Positions 1-7,845 of a stretch of 61,296 nucleotides of DNA are shown one piece after another. The notes under the pieces are model-generated. The model saw nothing but the letters and a program-made list of their open reading frames with translations. It did no database searches and was not told where the DNA came from. The stretch's first letter is position 1; each line of letters starts with the position of its first letter. A program made the translations under genes and the position numbers. This stretch comes from Eubacterium sp. (GTDB lineage Bacteria; Bacillota; Clostridia; Lachnospirales; Lachnospiraceae), in assembly GCA_017430325.1 (NCBI GenBank), contig JAFRNE010000021.1, positions 1 through 61,296 of the forward strand. The letters run 5' to 3'.

Positions 1-206
1 ATCTGGCCCAATAAATACTCTGTTGCACCACGAATGATTTCAGCTCTAATATCGTCGTTAAACTCTTCGTGGCAAGAATCAGCTTCATTTTCATCATATT
101 CGTCAGCAGCATGAACATCAAAAATATGACCCATTAAAAAGAAGCCGCCCAAAACGATCCAGAATAATGAAATCGGTATTGAAATCTTATGTCTTATTAT
201 TCTCAT
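1..206 (-). CDS. secreted protein, N-terminal part only (cut by window edge)
   Basis: Sixty-eight residues are visible before the left edge and the frame stays open. The start at 206 is preceded by a GGAG box at good spacing. The first 33 residues look like a signal peptide: basic MRIIRHK, then a hydrophobic stretch, then a likely cut after VHA. The mature part is acidic. Nothing identifies a fold. It lies downstream of the minus-strand promoter at 535-562 that carries a LytTR-type direct repeat, so it may be an agr-controlled export product. That link is inferred from position. Confidence 0.6.
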   Translation of the reverse strand, partial: MRIIRHKISIPISLFWIVLGGFFLMGHIFDVHAADEYDENEADSCHEEFNDDIRAEIIRGATEYLLGQ

Positions 207-268
207 GTTAAACTCCGTATACCTAATATTTACTTTTATTATTTCCCACCCATATAATATGCAAAACT

Positions 269-364
269 TTACTTATCATCTTTGCTATCCCTGTTATGAT
301 CATATACTGCATAAATCGTAACAACTACTTCACAAATTAAAGATATGATGCTCTTCCAATCCAA
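269..364 (-). CDS. small 31-aa membrane peptide
   Basis: This short frame starts at TTG (364) with a GAAAGGGG box about 10 bases upstream and ends at TAA. The peptide begins MDWKSIISLI, continues with a hydrophobic stretch of about 18 residues, and ends in a charged tail (DHNRDSKDDK). That is the layout of a single-pass membrane peptide. It sits between the putative LytTR-controlled promoter and the secreted-protein gene at 206. An overlapping frame in another phase (about 30 aa, ATG near 417) looks less protein-like. The composition supports a real gene, but the TTG start is weak evidence. Confidence 0.4.
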   Translation of the reverse strand: MDWKSIISLICEVVVTIYAVYDHNRDSKDDK

Positions 365-534
365 TTTGCATACGCCCCTTTCGAAAGAGAATACTCCTTA
401 GAATCGGTCCGACCCGCATCATTCCTAAGTCAAAGCTTTATGTTTTACATATCCCACCCATGATAGACTACAATTATTACATCATCTCTTTCACAAGATG
501 ATCACTCCATATAATTGCATGTATGCTCTACTGT

Positions 535-602
535 ATTATCTATCTGATCAACCATTAATCAACTATCTTGGCATTATTGGTCAATTTTCTCGCAAAATCG
601 GT
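535..602 (-). promoter_or_regulatory. promoter with LytTR-type direct repeat (site 1)
   Basis: On the minus strand the half-sites ACCGAT (602-597) and ACCAAT (581-576) lie 21 bp apart, two helical turns, as expected for AgrA/LytTR dimers. Nineteen bp after the start of the proximal half-site is TTGATT (562-557), then a 16-bp spacer and GATAAT (540-535). The same half-site to -35 distance occurs at 7867-7911. The repeat overlaps the last codons of agrB and points towards the genes at 364 and 206. The 170 bp between the -10 box and 364 hold no other convincing gene. Confidence 0.6.
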
Positions 603-1158
603 CACGTATTATCACCGGTACTTGCAAAGATGCCGACATAATGATTCCCATCCCCCAAAATCCAGAAATCCGCGGGATTCCTACTGCAATCATTGTAATG
701 AATATAGTTTCACAAAAAGCGGAAATACGTATAGCTTTTTTATGACAATACTCCTTTTCTTCTGTTGTCAGCCTACGATTATCAGAATCTATTGGACTAT
801 TTATCATCAGACTGATAACTCCAAAAGATACTAACATCACAAACAGAAATCCAACTTGCAAATGCCTTGCCATAATAATACACAAAAAGAGCATTATGGA
901 TGTTCCTATTAGGCATCTTCTAGCCGTTTTCATATGATATCCTCCGCTATACTTACGTATTAATAAAAATGGCAAAAAAAGAAGCAGAGACTCCAAGAAT
1001 ATATTCATAGCAATACCCATACATATAACAATGCATATTGGCACAATAATATGAAGAATATTGAAAATTGCATACTCGTATGCATCTTGAAGTTCTGCTT
1101 CTATAGCATCGTGTTTCTTTAGCCAAAGAGTTAATGATCTGGCAATTTTAGCGAACAT
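574..1158 (-). CDS. agrB: AgrB-type autoinducer-processing membrane peptidase
   Basis: This 194-residue protein belongs to the AgrB family of membrane cysteine peptidases, which cut the AgrD precursor and close the (thio)lactone ring. The signature RKYSGGYH with His75 and the following Cys82 match the catalytic pair of the family. About five or six hydrophobic segments fill the rest. The start at 1158 overlaps the 3' end of agrD by 11 bp, so the two are probably translationally coupled. The 3' end contains the LytTR-type direct repeat of the downstream promoter. Length and motifs are normal for the family. Confidence 0.92.
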   Translation of the reverse strand: MFAKIARSLTLWLKKHDAIEAELQDAYEYAIFNILHIIVPICIVICMGIAMNIFLESLLLFLPFLLIRKYSGGYHMKTARRCLIGTSIMLFLCIIMARHLQVGFLFVMLVSFGVISLMINSPIDSDNRRLTTEEKEYCHKKAIRISAFCETIFITMIAVGIPRISGFWGMGIIMSASLQVPVIIRDRFCEKIDQ

Positions 1159-1309
1159 CTTTCTTTCCGCTCTTCAGCAAAGCCATACTCTTTGGATATG
1201 CAGGCTGATACATACCAACACTGGATGCAGCATTAGCGTTTAATTTTGCATCTGTAATTACTACACGTGCAATCATCTTAGCAACATTGTTTACTACATT
1301 TTTACCCAT
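1148..1309 (-). CDS. agrD: AgrD-type cyclic lactone autoinducer precursor
   Basis: The ATG at 1309 follows a strong AAGGAGGAG box. A longer frame to 1354 lacks such a site, so I chose 1309 (53 aa). The layout is that of AgrD: an N-terminal amphipathic helix (MGKNVVNNVAKMIARVV), a short core, and a C-terminal recognition tail (QPAYPKSMALLK). The core reads AASSVGMY. There is no cysteine, so the ring residue would have to be a serine, most likely giving a five-residue Ser-Val-Gly-Met-Tyr lactone. Ring size and the serine choice are inferred by alignment to known AgrD tails. A -10 box TATAAT lies at 1358-1353. Confidence 0.85.
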   Translation of the reverse strand: MGKNVVNNVAKMIARVVITDAKLNANAASSVGMYQPAYPKSMALLKSGKKDVR

Positions 1310-1607
1310 AGCTTTTCTCCTCCTTATAGTATTTTTTAAAGCTGACACTTTCATTATATATAGGGATTTCGCTCAAATAAATAGGTCCGACCGTTTTAGT
1401 CCATATCTTGCACTTTTCTGTATTTTTACACTTGATTCGCCTCATTTTTCTAACTATTGCGGAAATCTATGATATTTTTCCATGTAATACCATGATTTTT
1501 ATTAGTAAAATCAAGTGTTTTTCCAACCATCACAGAATTCTTTCTGTGTTAGTTTGTTTACAGTTGTAGATAAACAAGCTACTCTTCACCTAAGAGGTGA
1601 TTTACTT
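1310..1607. promoter_or_regulatory. divergent agrDB / XRE control region
   Basis: This 298-bp AT-rich gap holds the agrD promoter (minus strand -10 TATAAT at 1358-1353). A GGTCCGACC block lies near 1384, with the same 9-mer near 406. A loose direct repeat, ATAGGG at 1360 and ATAGGT at 1381 (21 bp apart), abuts the -10 box and could be a degenerate LytTR site. An inverted repeat CACAGAA/TTCTGTG lies at about 1531-1548 near the XRE gene and is a candidate self-operator. None of these is proven. Confidence 0.4.
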
Positions 1608-1958
1608 ATGTCAGATAAAGAATTATGGATCAATATTGGAAAAACCGTATCGCACTATAGAAAATCAAAAAAGCTTACTCAAATTAAACTTGCTGAACTA
1701 GCACACTGTTCCAACAATCATATATCGGCACTTGAAAACGGCGATTCACGTGTGAGTCTAAAACTGCTTTGTTCAATATGCCATGCTCTTGACCTCACTC
1801 TTGACAGAGTCATAAGTCAATCCACCTCATCAAATCGTATTCCTAGTGATATTATTGAGGATCTTAATACATTTACAGATATTCAATTTGAATGCTTACG
1901 GAGATTCATTCCTGTAATTCAGAAATTACCTCTTGGAATCAAAGAGTCTGATGATTAA
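1608..1958 (+). CDS. XRE-family helix-turn-helix regulator
   Basis: A 116-residue protein with an N-terminal HTH_3/Cro-C1 domain (about residues 8-66; core LTQIKLAELAHCSNNHISALE) and a short C-terminal helical tail. The ATG at 1608 is preceded by AGAGGTGA; a longer frame from 1515 has no ribosome site. It is divergent from agrDB and upstream of the sensor kinase, so it probably tunes agr expression or its own. Family known; target inferred. The coding end is also the left arm of the terminator hairpin. Confidence 0.85.
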   Translation: MSDKELWINIGKTVSHYRKSKKLTQIKLAELAHCSNNHISALENGDSRVSLKLLCSICHALDLTLDRVISQSTSSNRIPSDIIEDLNTFTDIQFECLRRFIPVIQKLPLGIKESDD

Positions 1959-1990
1959 TACCAAATGTTAATCATCAGACTCTTTTTGAA
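1941..1990. terminator. terminator overlapping the XRE stop codon
   Basis: A perfect 18-bp inverted repeat (1941-1958 and 1968-1985) with a 9-base loop, followed by TTTTTG. The left arm is coding sequence for the last residues KESDD and the stop of the XRE gene. Because the arm is mirrored, a minus-strand reading frame also ends in KESDD and a stop. It should stop the XRE transcript and possibly opposing ones. Confidence 0.85.
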
Positions 1991-2134
1991 TACTCATAAC
2001 TGAATTATTATCTTTTACCATCTTATTCACTTCAATTTGCTTTTATCATAACAAACTGGTCTCCACCAACATTTCTCAATTATCTGAAAAAACTATCAAG
2101 AGCACTATAGGCCTTTTACTATAATCCTGGCAAT

Positions 2135-2161
2135 ATTGGTTGTTTTTCGCGCAAAATCGGT
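2135..2161 (-). promoter_or_regulatory. LytTR-type direct repeat (site 2)
   Basis: Plus-strand half-sites ATTGGT (2135-2140) and ATCGGT (2156-2161) lie 21 bp apart with a spacer (TTTTTCGCGCAAA) close to those of sites 1 and 3. The site is 58-84 bp upstream of the expected start of the kinase transcript, but its orientation fits minus-strand transcription, where no clear -35/-10 pair or gene follows. It may act on the kinase promoter from upstream. Confidence 0.5.
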
Positions 2162-2183
2162 CTATTTACCCTATTTTTCCGTA

Positions 2184-2212
2184 TTAACAACCTCTTTAAA
2201 AAGGTTTATTAT
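2184..2212 (+). promoter_or_regulatory. promoter of the kinase/regulator operon
   Basis: TTAACA (2184-2189), a 17-bp spacer and TATTAT (2207-2212) form a good sigma-A promoter 35 bp before the kinase start codon. Confidence 0.6.
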
Positions 2213-2246
2213 AGCATTGACGGCAACAATTTAAGAGGAAAAAATA

Positions 2247-3590
2247 ATGTTAATTTTGATGTATATTATCAATCACATAATAGAGGGAAGCACACTATAT
2301 TATTATACAACAAAGTTATATGGTCATGCTCGTACCCCTATCAAAGAACTACTCGGGACAGTTTTATGCTATACCATCATGTTTGTAATCTTTCTGAGGC
2401 ATTTTGTATGGATTAATGTACTGTCAAACCTTCTCTTTCCAGCAATACTAATCTTTTATCTAACCAAATGCCGCATATGGAATGCATGTTTTAATTCTGT
2501 CCTATTTTTAAATACACTTCTAGTTTCTGAGCAAATATTTATGCTTCTCACAAATACAATTCTTTGGGGTTATGGCCTAATAGCAACTGAGAATCTAAAA
2601 ACAATGTTCTTAGCTACCTGGATTGAGAAGATCTTTTTTATTCTCCTTATACTATTCATCGTCAGAATAAGAAGAAACCGCTTAAGAACTGAATACTATC
2701 CTATGAAAATGAATATTTCCATTCTCGCCATTGTGCTTCTGTGTCTCTTTACTTTATTTACTTTGCAGGAAATAGAAACATATATCAAGCTCTCTCATTT
2801 ACAGTCTGCCCTAGTTATCTTATGTGGAATAATTGTATTCGCAATCACTATAATAACCGTATGGATTTTCGATGAATCTCAAAGAAGGCACAAACGTCTC
2901 ATGGAGCTTCAGTTACAAGACCAACTTTACGCTGATGCTATTAATTTCAATAAAGCTATACTGGAACACGATAAAGAACAAAGTGTTATGATTCATGATA
3001 TCAAAAACCATCTTTCTGCCTTGGAAATGATAAACCATGATCCTTATAACGAGAGAATAAATAGTTATATATCTAATCTTCTTGATTCACCAGCGTTGAG
3101 CCATAAAACCGTGTATACACGTAATACAATTTTAAACATTCTTATCAACCGATATAAACAAAGATGCTCTGATCGCAGAATCCCCTTCTTTGTAGATGTA
3201 GTGAATGCCTCCCTCGATTTTATGACCCCGGCAGATATTACATCACTCTTCTGTAATATTATGGATAATGCATTAGAAGCAGAGTTACTATTTAAAACCA
3301 ATCAAACAGGTATAAGTGTTCTTATAAAAAACTCCGAAGTCTCAGGAATCACTATTCTTACAGTTGAGAATGATTGCCATAGAGAGCCACATTATTCACC
3401 TGACGGAGTTCCTGTGAGTTTAAAAAAAGAATCCGGAAAACATGGGTGGGGAATGAAAAGCATTCAAGCTATAACAACAAAATACGGTGGCGACTTTATA
3501 ACATCATTCAATTCAACGAAGGCTAGATTTAGTATTACTGTTTTGCTTGGTTCAAGCATTCCAGAGAACAATATAACTGAAAGGATTTAA
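2247..3590 (+). CDS. agrC: AgrC-like GHKL sensor histidine kinase
   Basis: A 447-residue sensor for the cyclic peptide. Residues 1 to about 210 are six or seven hydrophobic segments. A coiled linker follows, then the dimerisation/phosphoacceptor segment MIHDIKNHL with His250, and a GHKL ATPase domain with N-box NIMDNALEAE (Asn337-Asn341) and G-box GKHGWGMKS near residue 400. It ends one base before the regulator start, so the two form an operon. Membrane topology and His-box are typical of the HPK10/AgrC group. The ligand is inferred from the adjacent agrD. Confidence 0.88.
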   Translation: MLILMYIINHIIEGSTLYYYTTKLYGHARTPIKELLGTVLCYTIMFVIFLRHFVWINVLSNLLFPAILIFYLTKCRIWNACFNSVLFLNTLLVSEQIFMLLTNTILWGYGLIATENLKTMFLATWIEKIFFILLILFIVRIRRNRLRTEYYPMKMNISILAIVLLCLFTLFTLQEIETYIKLSHLQSALVILCGIIVFAITIITVWIFDESQRRHKRLMELQLQDQLYADAINFNKAILEHDKEQSVMIHDIKNHLSALEMINHDPYNERINSYISNLLDSPALSHKTVYTRNTILNILINRYKQRCSDRRIPFFVDVVNASLDFMTPADITSLFCNIMDNALEAELLFKTNQTGISVLIKNSEVSGITILTVENDCHREPHYSPDGVPVSLKKESGKHGWGMKSIQAITTKYGGDFITSFNSTKARFSITVLLGSSIPENNITERI

Positions 3591-3591
3591 A

Positions 3592-4302
3592 ATGAATTAT
3601 ATTATATGTGATGATGACCCCAATATGCGTCATCAGATTGAAAAACTAATACTATCCTATTATTCCATTAAAGGATATTCACACCCTGAAATAACTCTCT
3701 TTGAATCAGGTGATGATCTTATCAAATACAAAGGTCCTGTTGATATAGCATATATTGATGTAGAAATGAAGGGAATTAGCGGTCTTAATGCTGCAAAAAA
3801 ACTCAAGGAAACAAATCCTAACATGCTCATTTTAGTTGTAACCTCATATAACGAATACCTTGATGAGGCCTTTGAATATAAAGCATATCGTTTTATTCAA
3901 AAACCGATCAATAAAGAATATTTCTTTAAAAACCTCAAAAGCGCAATTAAAAATCACGAAACACGCACCGCTCAGATTGCGCTCCAAACACGTGATGAAA
4001 CTTCAGTTATATATATGGCCGACATTATTTTTGTCGAAAAAGTCTCAAGAAAAGTTATTATTCACACGATTAATGGTAATATATATCCCACTTATTCTAT
4101 AAATGAACTTGAAAAGCTTCTTGTTCCGGGATTTTATCGAATCCATAAAACGTGTATAGTAAATTTCAGATATATTTCGAAATTTGATCACTATACCATC
4201 AGTTTTGCCAATAGCGAGTATAAAGCATATATTCCTAGGAGAGTGTATTCAGACTTCAAGAAGAGTTTTTTAACATATATGGAAAGCACAGGCCAATGCT
4301 AA
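3592..4302 (+). CDS. agrA: AgrA-like LytTR response regulator
   Basis: A 236-residue regulator with a receiver domain at residues 1-120 (acidic pocket DDD at 7-9, phosphoacceptor Asp56 in YIDVEM, Lys in the FIQKP motif near 104) and a C-terminal LytTR DNA-binding domain (about 138-235, with the FYRIHKTCIVN block). LytTR proteins bind paired direct repeats about 21 bp apart, which is what lies at 576-602, 2135-2161 and 7886-7911. GAAAGGA precedes the ATG. It is the likely output of the agr circuit here. Confidence 0.9.
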   Translation: MNYIICDDDPNMRHQIEKLILSYYSIKGYSHPEITLFESGDDLIKYKGPVDIAYIDVEMKGISGLNAAKKLKETNPNMLILVVTSYNEYLDEAFEYKAYRFIQKPINKEYFFKNLKSAIKNHETRTAQIALQTRDETSVIYMADIIFVEKVSRKVIIHTINGNIYPTYSINELEKLLVPGFYRIHKTCIVNFRYISKFDHYTISFANSEYKAYIPRRVYSDFKKSFLTYMESTGQC

Positions 4303-4340
4303 ATGAATATGAAATCCATTATAGAAACAGCCCCCTGTAA

Positions 4341-4371
4341 AAACAGCCCCGGAATAATTCCGGGGCTGTTT
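4341..4371. terminator. bidirectional terminator
   Basis: A 15-bp perfect inverted repeat, GC-rich in its centre (ACAGCCCCGGAAT arms) with a one-base axis, flanked by A and T runs. It separates the convergent regulator gene and the exported-protein operon. Confidence 0.85.
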
Positions 4372-4376
4372 ACAGC

Positions 4377-5168
4377 TTAATAACCAAAAGTCGAGGCTAT
4401 CTCAATATCTGAAACATCGTTAACATTGATAATAGCGGTAAATACAAAGATACTCAGTTCATCACCCCATTTTCCATCTACAGCACCTTCTATATCAAAC
4501 TTATAACATAAGCATTCTTTATGAGGATAATAAAAGACTGTAAATAGATTCTCATTATATTCTTCTTTTATTTCGACATTTTTATCTGCATATTTTTTTT
4601 GTATTTCAGAGATTGCAGCCTTATAAGCCTCCTTCTTGTCAATAAACTCGGAAGCGTTGTTTGTACCTATTATCTTACCATTCCGGAGTACAATATACTT
4701 AATATACCCAGAATCGTATGTGACACTCACCGCTTTGCCCGTCTGAAAACCATTTTCATATTCATCATAATTGGATATAGATTCATTAACTATATTTTCG
4801 CGGATTTCCCCAGAAGCTCCAAGCATTTCCTGCATAATTCTGACAATATCGTTCTCTCCGTATAACTGTTCCTTGGGAATATCGCTTATTTCAGCTGTTC
4901 TTTCTATACTGATAACATTTTTATTATCATCATTAACGCTGATCCTGTAATAATCCTCCGAAAACAAATCTCCTTCAAAGTTTGTCTCTTTCTTATCAGT
5001 TTTTTTACATAAATCTCTTTCATCCATAGATGCTGAGGATGGCAAAAATATCCTCATTCCAAAAAATCCTATCAAAAATAATGCGAAACAAAATAATGTA
5101 ATTGTTAACGTTTTATTTTCTTCATTTTTAATCCTCCTCGCATCAGAACGAAATATAACTATTACCAA
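4377..5168 (-). CDS. membrane-anchored exported protein; probable frameshift near its start
   Basis: Last gene of the four-gene exported-protein operon. One hydrophobic segment (LFCFALFLIGFFGMRIF) is followed by about 210 extracytoplasmic residues rich in Glu, Lys, Asn and Tyr. I recognise no family. The open frame runs to 5168, but the strong GAGGAGG box at about 5132-5139 sits before an ATG at 5125 in another phase, which reads MKKIKR and stops at 5105. Joining MKKIKR to the hydrophobic segment would give a normal signal anchor. So a one-base change in the A-rich stretch 5108-5120 has probably broken or altered the start; a sequencing error is also possible. Confidence 0.6.
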   Translation of the reverse strand: MVIVIFRSDARRIKNEENKTLTITLFCFALFLIGFFGMRIFLPSSASMDERDLCKKTDKKETNFEGDLFSEDYYRISVNDDNKNVISIERTAEISDIPKEQLYGENDIVRIMQEMLGASGEIRENIVNESISNYDEYENGFQTGKAVSVTYDSGYIKYIVLRNGKIIGTNNASEFIDKKEAYKAAISEIQKKYADKNVEIKEEYNENLFTVFYYPHKECLCYKFDIEGAVDGKWGDELSIFVFTAIINVNDVSDIEIASTFGY

Positions 5169-5171
5169 AAA

Positions 5172-5810
5172 TTACATAACTATTTGCCCCCAGTCCGTTC
5201 CATCTTCAGCATATACCTCGTTTAATGCTGCGGATATTGAGTATGACAATGTATTATGGTAATATGCCAATTTCGTTGCAACTTTAGAATTAAACTTGTG
5301 AATCCCATCGTAATTTGTTGTTGCAGAAATTGTTGTAGTAAATGCAACAACGGCATCGGCACCTTTATTAACGAGTGATTGTCCAACATTTCCATATGTT
5401 GTGCTAGAATTGCCCGTATAACATGCCGAAATATAGATAAGTCTCGGCATATCAGAAAATGACATTGACAAAATCATGTTACCTGTAACATTAGTACTAC
5501 TTGTTAATGTAAAGAGACCATTAGCCCCATGTGTATGAATAAACTCTACTTTGCTGTTTTCTGTAACACTCTTCCAATTTCCGGATGTCGAATTGCTGTA
5601 CGTGTTGGTAGAATAGCCTTGATACGTTGTGAATTTTGCTGGTCCGGAAGCAGCAATTCCTTGTACAAAATCTGATCTATAAAACCCTGTTGCAAGATTA
5701 GATGATGCATATGACGAATCACCTCCTAATAACAGCCCCAAACTCAAGCTAGCCAACCCCATAAATATAACACACACTATCTTAATCATGTTTTTGAAAT
5801 ATTTCATCAT
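5172..5810 (-). CDS. exported caspase-fold (CHAT/C14-like) cysteine peptidase-type protein
   Basis: A 212-residue protein counted from the ATG pair at 5810/5807 behind GGAGGTGAG. A signal peptide (hydrophobic to about residue 30, cut near SYA) shows export. The remainder carries the caspase-fold pattern: a strand ending in FIHTHGANG with His92/His94, then LIYISACYTG with Cys130 about 36 residues later, then a GADAVVAFTTTIS strand. His-Gly and Ala-Cys motifs of this kind are the catalytic dyad in CHAT, C14 and clostripain-like peptidases. Secreted, stand-alone versions are less usual. It sits third in an operon with a papain-fold peptidase and a lipoprotein. Substrate unknown. Confidence 0.65.
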   Translation of the reverse strand: MMKYFKNMIKIVCVIFMGLASLSLGLLLGGDSSYASSNLATGFYRSDFVQGIAASGPAKFTTYQGYSTNTYSNSTSGNWKSVTENSKVEFIHTHGANGLFTLTSSTNVTGNMILSMSFSDMPRLIYISACYTGNSSTTYGNVGQSLVNKGADAVVAFTTTISATTNYDGIHKFNSKVATKLAYYHNTLSYSISAALNEVYAEDGTDWGQIVM

Positions 5811-5885
5811 AATAACAAGCTCACCTCCATTAATCATTTGAAACATCCGTATTAATCCATTCACCCCACACTTTAGGTGTATGAA

Positions 5886-6908
5886 TTATTGTCTCATATA
5901 ATGCAACCTATTAAATCTCATATCTGCATTTCCATTTTCATCCACGGACGTGTCTGCAGAAATAACAAATAAATAACCATTCTCAAATTCAACATTAAAA
6001 AACATTGTTGATTCTAATGAGTCTTCGGAACCATTCGAGTTATCTGTCACCCGTTGTACATCATAATTATAAATATCAATTGCATAAATATTGTCATATA
6101 AATCATTATCTGATGTGAAAGATTTAATATCACGATATGTCAGGAAGAATACATAGTTTCCTGCAAGAATAGGTCTTATCACATCCCCATATTCGTTTTC
6201 TGATATTCTAACAATTTCCTTTGTTTCATAGTTATAAAATACGATGTATCTCCCTCTTGTCGAATCATTCGCATATTCAAACTGATCCCAGATTACGATG
6301 CCATCCTTTTCTCCAATATAAAAAGCCTGTTCTTTAACATACTCCTCTGGCACGAAATTCTTCCATGATTCATCTATCCGAGTTTTTTTTCTGCTTCCGT
6401 CAAATTCTATTTCACCGTCAACCCATCTATCAACATAGTAGATTTCACTCATATCATCTGATACAGGTTCCTGCGTATCCCTATAATATGACCAATATAA
6501 TGATGTATCATCAAAATTAAGATCTATTATAGCTATTCCTGTATCATAGTCGACCTTAAATAACTGCTCAAGATTACCGGAGTCCAGATTTTGACGAAAA
6601 ATAGCCACCTCTTTACAGAATAATCTTAATACATGATCATATGTCACAATATAATATGCATAATCATCCTTAATCATGATATCTTCCACATATCCTTCTG
6701 TTTCTTTTAATTTTAAGTCCTCTGGAAGACCTTCTATTTCATTCGTGTAATGTGGCTCTTCCATAGGAAACTCAACCGGCAATTCTGTAAAAATCAAAGT
6801 ATTATCTTCAATCTTATTGTTATCTAAATCGGTATCATTTTCATTCTTTTCTTTTCCACATCCAGACAATCCCAATAAAATTAATAGCATCATGCATAAT
6901 TTCTTCAT
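5886..6908 (-). CDS. lipoprotein of unknown function, beta-propeller-like
   Basis: A 340-residue lipoprotein: signal MKKLCMMLLILLGLSGC with lipobox LSGC (Cys17), then an acidic linker and a body of short repeated strand motifs (for example DDYAYYIV, NYVFFLTY, GYLFVISA) with YD/YDT patterns. These resemble the blades of DUF5050-like sensor or propeller proteins. It is 22 bp downstream of the C39-type peptidase gene and upstream of the caspase-fold gene, so it is probably made with them. A surface binding or inhibitory role is only a guess. Confidence 0.7.
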   Translation of the reverse strand: MKKLCMMLLILLGLSGCGKEKNENDTDLDNNKIEDNTLIFTELPVEFPMEEPHYTNEIEGLPEDLKLKETEGYVEDIMIKDDYAYYIVTYDHVLRLFCKEVAIFRQNLDSGNLEQLFKVDYDTGIAIIDLNFDDTSLYWSYYRDTQEPVSDDMSEIYYVDRWVDGEIEFDGSRKKTRIDESWKNFVPEEYVKEQAFYIGEKDGIVIWDQFEYANDSTRGRYIVFYNYETKEIVRISENEYGDVIRPILAGNYVFFLTYRDIKSFTSDNDLYDNIYAIDIYNYDVQRVTDNSNGSEDSLESTMFFNVEFENGYLFVISADTSVDENGNADMRFNRLHYMRQ

Positions 6909-6930
6909 AGAATACCCCTTAATAATAACG

Positions 6931-7773
6931 CTAATATGATATTAGATATCGCCCTTGTCTATGTATAGTTCCGTATGCTTGATATGTTGTAACGATATGG
7001 CTACCTCCATATGTTGAATCATAATGACAATCCTTTATACGCATTGTATCTGCAGATTTATCATAATAATCAACTGATAAATAATGATAATATGTATTTC
7101 CATTATAATATGGTAAAGTATCCGTTACGGCATGCAGGAGAACCGGTCTATTATATACCAAGCTATCCCATACTTTATTCTTGAATGTACTATAAAGCAT
7201 ATTTGCACCCTGATAATATGAATAAAGTCTTATTGTAATCTGATTATCGAGGTAGTCGGCTATCTCATATGCCAAAAGTGAATCGTTTAAACCTCCTTGT
7301 TGCCTTGCCCCTGGCGCCGTAGGATCATTGTAATAATTATAGAGCGTAGACATTTTGGCAGCATCAATTGTTCCATAAATGTTCCCCTGTTTTCCAAGTC
7401 CATACATCGTCTGTAATAGTGTTGCAGCAGAACAATTTGAATTTGTACTCTGAGTTTTAACGGGCACTGTACAATAAGCAACTGTTCCATATGAATTAGT
7501 GTACCTGAGTGAATTTGCGTTATCATTTTGAAGTTTATCATATACCAATTTCCAAATATACTCATATGCTCTATCTGGATTGTTCTCATACATCTTTTCA
7601 AACTCAGGATCGCTCTCGTAGTAATCCAAAATCTTTTGGAACATATCTAATTCTTCTTCTGTTGGTTCACTCTCATCAGCAAAAACCACTGCTTTTTCTG
7701 ACATTACGATTAATAACATCGCTATTATTGCTCCACATAATTTAACATTCTTAATAATTCTTCTCATTTTCAT
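6931..7773 (-). CDS. secreted C39-like papain-fold cysteine peptidase
   Basis: A 280-residue protein from the ATG at 7773, which follows AAAGGAGAG; the longer frame to 7884 covers the promoter and is rejected. The signal peptide ends near residue 32 (VVFA). A helical acidic pro-region (about 35-88) precedes the catalytic domain. Cys114 lies in NCSAATLL, His230 in YYHYLSVDYYD, and Asp248 in RIKDCHYD: the Cys-His-Asp layout of peptidase_C39_2 proteins. First gene of a four-gene exported operon whose promoter carries the LytTR-type direct repeat. Probably a cell-exported peptidase controlled by population density; substrate unknown. Confidence 0.75.
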   Translation of the reverse strand: MKMRRIIKNVKLCGAIIAMLLIVMSEKAVVFADESEPTEEELDMFQKILDYYESDPEFEKMYENNPDRAYEYIWKLVYDKLQNDNANSLRYTNSYGTVAYCTVPVKTQSTNSNCSAATLLQTMYGLGKQGNIYGTIDAAKMSTLYNYYNDPTAPGARQQGGLNDSLLAYEIADYLDNQITIRLYSYYQGANMLYSTFKNKVWDSLVYNRPVLLHAVTDTLPYYNGNTYYHYLSVDYYDKSADTMRIKDCHYDSTYGGSHIVTTYQAYGTIHRQGRYLISY

Positions 7774-7845
7774 GACTCTCCTTTCTTTTATTTGTACATT
7801 TGTGTTCGCACTACCCATGAAGTCCAATTCGGACCTCAATCTGAC

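Noticed and set aside
403..424. Fourth LytTR site around ATCGGT at 403
   Set aside because: No partner half-site 20-22 bp to either side.
1360..1386. LytTR site at the agrD promoter (ATAGGG / ATAGGT, 21 bp apart)
   Set aside because: Both halves are poor matches and the spacing to the -10 box differs from the other sites, so it was kept only as a remark.
5126..5168. Start of the last exported gene at 5168 taken at face value
   Set aside because: No ribosome site precedes it, whereas a perfect one precedes the out-of-phase ATG at 5125; noted as a likely frameshift instead.
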